64,000 nucleotides of DNA from Polaribacter sp. Hel_I_88 (lineage in GTDB: Bacteria > Bacteroidota > Bacteroidia > Flavobacteriales > Flavobacteriaceae), in assembly GCF_000687935.1 (NCBI RefSeq), contig NZ_JHZZ01000001.1, positions 3,792,001-3,856,000 on the forward strand. The letters run 5' to 3'. A program made the position numbers and the translations under genes. This document shows positions 61,528-64,000 of the stretch, piece by piece; position 1 is the first letter of the stretch, and every line of letters begins with the position of its first letter. The notes beneath the pieces were generated by a model that was not told the DNA's origin, did no database searches, and worked only from the letters and a program-made list of their open reading frames with translations.

Positions 61528-63309
61528 ATGCCAACAGAAATCAAGAGGTTATTCGATTTTCCTTATTATCAATTAGAGACTTACAATCTAAAAAAAGCAT
61601 TATCCACTAAGTATGATGGAAAATGGGAATCTATTTCTACTCAAGAATATATAGATCAATCCAATCAATTAAGCAGAAGTTTATTAAAATTAGGGGTACA
61701 ACCCAATGATAAAATAGCTATTATTTCTACAAATAATAGAACAGAATGGAATATTTGTGATATTGGCGTTTTACAAACTGGCGCCCAAACTGTACCTATT
61801 TATCCAACAATTTCTAAGGAAGATTACGAGTATGTAATCAATCACTCTGAAGCAGTGTATTGTTTTGTTTCTGATGTTGATGTTTTAGATAAATTAAATC
61901 AAATTAAAGGAAATACAAAGCTTAAAGAAGTCTTTACTTTTAATGATATAAAAGGAGAAAAAAGTTTTAAAGAACTTTTAGAATCTGGTAAAGATACTAG
62001 CAATCAAAACGAAGTTGAAGCTAGAAAAAAAGCCATAAAACCAGAAGATTTGGCAACTTTAATTTATACATCTGGAACCACAGGAAAACCAAAAGGAGTT
62101 ATGTTATCTCACAACAACATCGTTTCTAATGTTTTAGCAAGTCAAAAAAATGTTCCATTAGAGTTTGGGAAAGACAAAGCTTTAAGCTTTTTACCTGTAT
62201 GTCATATTTTTGAACGTATGATTTTGTATCTATATCAATATTGTGGTACAGAGATTTATTTTGCAGAATCTATTGAGAAACTTACAGAAAACGCACAAGA
62301 AGTAAAGCCAGATGTAATGACAGCTGTGCCAAGATTGTATGAAAAAATTTACGACAAAATTATCTTAAAAGGTGAAGATTTATCTGGTATAAAAAAGAAA
62401 CTATTCTTTTGGGCTGTAAATTTAGGTTTAGAATACAAACCTTATGGTGCAAATGGTTGGTGGTATGAAAAACAATTGGGTTTAGCTCGTAAACTTATAT
62501 TTTCTAAATGGCAAGCAGCTTTAGGGGGTAATTTAAAATTAATGGTTTCTGGTAGTGCAGCTTTACAACCACGTTTAACAAGAATTTTTGCAGCTGCAGG
62601 AATGCCAATTATGGAAGGTTATGGTTTAACAGAAACATCTCCTGTAACTTCTGTAAATTTTATGAATGTAGATGGAGTTAAAGGATTTAGAGTTGGTACA
62701 GTTGGTAAAGTTATTGATGGTGTAGAAGTAAAAATAGCAGAATCTGGTGAAATTTTAATAAAAGGACCTAATGTAATGCAAGGCTATTATAAAGATCCTG
62801 TAAAAACAGCGGAAGTTCTTAAAGATGGTTATTTTCATTCTGGAGATAAAGGTGAACTTGATAAAGATGGTTTCTTAAAAATTACAGGTAGAACCAAAGA
62901 AATGTTTAAAACTTCTGGAGGTAAATATGTGATTCCTCCATTATTAGAAGGAGAGCTAAAACAATCTTTATTTATAGAACAAGTAATGGTTGTAGGTGAA
63001 AATGAAAAAATGCCAGCAGCAATTATTCAACCTAATTTTGAATATTTAAAAGATTGGGCAAAAGACAATAATATTTCTTTTACTACGAATAAAGATTTAA
63101 TTACAAACGAAAAAGTAATAGCAAAAATTCAGGAAGCAGTTGATAATTGTAATTGCCAATTTGGAAAATGGGAGCAAATTAAGCGCTTTGAATTAACGTC
63201 AGATGAATGGTCTATTGAAGGTGGTCATTTAACACCAACAATGAAAATGAAAAGAGCAGTAATCGTAAAAATTTATAACGATTTATATGAAAAAATATAC
63301 AGACCATAA
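61528..63309 (+). CDS. Long-chain fatty acid-CoA ligase / AMP-dependent synthetase
   Basis: Activates fatty acids to acyl-AMP then acyl-CoA. 593 residues from ATG 61528 (MPTEIKRLFDFPYYQ). A GTG at 61480 gives 16 more residues but precedes a promoter-like TACTATTTTGC at 61499. Motifs: P-loop LIYTSGTTGKPKGVMLSH (about 190), A5 GYGLTETSP, A7 YFHSGDKGELDKDGFLKITG and A8 GRTKEMFKTSGGKYV. The C-terminal domain is complete. Length and motif spacing match FadD-type/FACL enzymes of the Bacteroidota. A shared terminator follows. Confidence 0.92.
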   Translation: MPTEIKRLFDFPYYQLETYNLKKALSTKYDGKWESISTQEYIDQSNQLSRSLLKLGVQPNDKIAIISTNNRTEWNICDIGVLQTGAQTVPIYPTISKEDYEYVINHSEAVYCFVSDVDVLDKLNQIKGNTKLKEVFTFNDIKGEKSFKELLESGKDTSNQNEVEARKKAIKPEDLATLIYTSGTTGKPKGVMLSHNNIVSNVLASQKNVPLEFGKDKALSFLPVCHIFERMILYLYQYCGTEIYFAESIEKLTENAQEVKPDVMTAVPRLYEKIYDKIILKGEDLSGIKKKLFFWAVNLGLEYKPYGANGWWYEKQLGLARKLIFSKWQAALGGNLKLMVSGSAALQPRLTRIFAAAGMPIMEGYGLTETSPVTSVNFMNVDGVKGFRVGTVGKVIDGVEVKIAESGEILIKGPNVMQGYYKDPVKTAEVLKDGYFHSGDKGELDKDGFLKITGRTKEMFKTSGGKYVIPPLLEGELKQSLFIEQVMVVGENEKMPAAIIQPNFEYLKDWAKDNNISFTTNKDLITNEKVIAKIQEAVDNCNCQFGKWEQIKRFELTSDEWSIEGGHLTPTMKMKRAVIVKIYNDLYEKIYRP

Positions 63310-63370
63310 ATTGTAAATAACTAAAATTTAAAGTTGATTTTTTTTTAAAAGACGAACTTTAAAAGCATAA

Positions 63371-63400
63371 AAAAATCCCAAGTTTTAACTTGGGATTTTT
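63371..63400. terminator. Bidirectional terminator
   Basis: AAAAATCCCAAGTT-TT-AACTTGGGATTTTT, between the convergent acyl-CoA ligase and thioredoxin-fold genes. Confidence 0.92.
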
Positions 63401-63431
63401 TATATAGTACCTGTAAGGCTAAAAAAAAATA

Positions 63432-64000
63432 TTACACTTTAATTGAACAACCAATAGCAACAGTTGTTGTTTTCTCTATCTTTTTACCAGTCAATAAAGC
63501 ATCTAAAGCATTTTCTACATATTTTTCTGTTACAGCATCTGCGTCTCTTGAACTGTTATCAATGGCTCCAATATATTGAACTTTCATATCGTTTTTTGTA
63601 ACGATGTAAACATGTGGCGTTTTTGTGGCTCCAAATCTTGGATATACTTTTTGCCCTTCATCTAACAAATAAGGAAAATTAAAACCTTTTTCTTCAGATC
63701 TTATTTTCATTTTCTCAAGACTATCTTCTGGCATCGTAACAGGATTGTTTGGATTGATAGCAATTACAGGATAGCCATAATTTTCATATTTGTCATTTAA
63801 AGCGATTATTCTATCTTCATTGGCAACTGAATATGGACACGTATTACAAGTAAATATGATGACAAAACCCTTGGCATCATCATAATCTGATAATGATAAA
63901 AAATCACCATCTACATTTTTTAATTTAAAGTCTTTTATGGTATCTCCAACAGCATAACCTGCTGCAGGTTTTAACGTAAAAGCTGCTGTTGCAAACGCAA
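63432..64000 (-). CDS. Thioredoxin-fold (AhpC/TSA redoxin) protein, 5' end beyond window
   Basis: The frame stays open from the stop at 63432 to the window edge (codons start at 63998); an internal ATG at 63734 is not the start. The visible protein begins AFATAAFTLKPAAGYAVGDT, which looks like the end of a signal peptide, and contains LSLSDYDDAKGFVIIFTCNTC with the redox CxxC (TCNTCPYS), then NPNNPVTMPED and GFNFPYLLDEGQKVYPRFGA with TPHVYIVTK (cis-Pro). It resembles Bacteroidota redoxin-domain proteins annotated as peroxiredoxin or ResA-like. Exported, so likely periplasmic redox work. Confidence 0.88.
   Translation of the reverse strand, partial: AFATAAFTLKPAAGYAVGDTIKDFKLKNVDGDFLSLSDYDDAKGFVIIFTCNTCPYSVANEDRIIALNDKYENYGYPVIAINPNNPVTMPEDSLEKMKIRSEEKGFNFPYLLDEGQKVYPRFGATKTPHVYIVTKNDMKVQYIGAIDNSSRDADAVTEKYVENALDALLTGKKIEKTTTVAIGCSIKV

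Overview
The window looks like a chromosome segment from a marine flavobacterium (Bacteroidota, Flavobacteriaceae; Polaribacter/Tenacibaculum-like is my inference). The grounds are very low GC, promoters of the Bacteroidota type (TAnnTTTG -7 boxes, little Shine-Dalgarno), many lipoproteins, a PorX regulator and a giant protein with a C-terminal type IX secretion (T9SS) sorting domain, and an LpxC-FabZ fusion. I see no insertion sequence, prophage or CRISPR array. Most of the window is ordinary core genome.

Layout. 1-9200: acetyltransferase/monooxygenase pair, mtaB, a hydrolase, a lytic transglycosylase, cspA, a flavin oxidoreductase, mnmA, a MORN-like protein, then about 900 bp of tandem hairpin-forming repeats. 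9227-16182: tightly packed operon purB - GTPase - lipoprotein - terC - small Cys/His-rich exported protein - TonB receptor - His-rich lipoprotein; its second half looks like an outer-membrane metal-uptake unit. 16289-26254: CDP-alcohol phosphotransferase, UMF1 transporter, M48 protease, hydrolase-msrB, DinB, ffh, two heptanucleotide arrays, folD, YitT. 26325-33845: FKBP-like lipoprotein, hslR-like, phosphoribosyltransferase, aroK, tRNA-Lys(TTT), tRNA-Leu(GAG), prohibitin-like and VWA membrane proteins, a small possible regulator.

34013-43534 (all minus) holds the lipid A and acyl-chain block: HD phosphohydrolase, lpxD, lpxC-fabZ, lpxA, efp, a lipoprotein, a second lpxD-like gene, sucD, an interposed PLD-HTH gene and fabG. 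43785 starts porX, the T9SS response regulator with a PglZ domain, then a DUF1287 protein.

46209-56969 is the standout: one 3586-residue secreted protein. By my count it carries five separate sets of exactly seven propeller-blade-like repeats, eight Ig-like units, eight cadherin-like tandem units and a T9SS sorting domain. Directly upstream and co-oriented are a LuxR-type regulator and an alpha/beta hydrolase translationally coupled to each other, and the intergenic region before the giant gene has dyad-symmetric sequences. I propose hydrolase - LuxR - giant adhesin as a possible regulated surface system; this is inference.

58746-64000: tsaE, alanine dehydrogenase, an exported pentapeptide-like protein, a long-chain acyl-CoA ligase and a 5'-truncated thioredoxin-fold protein.
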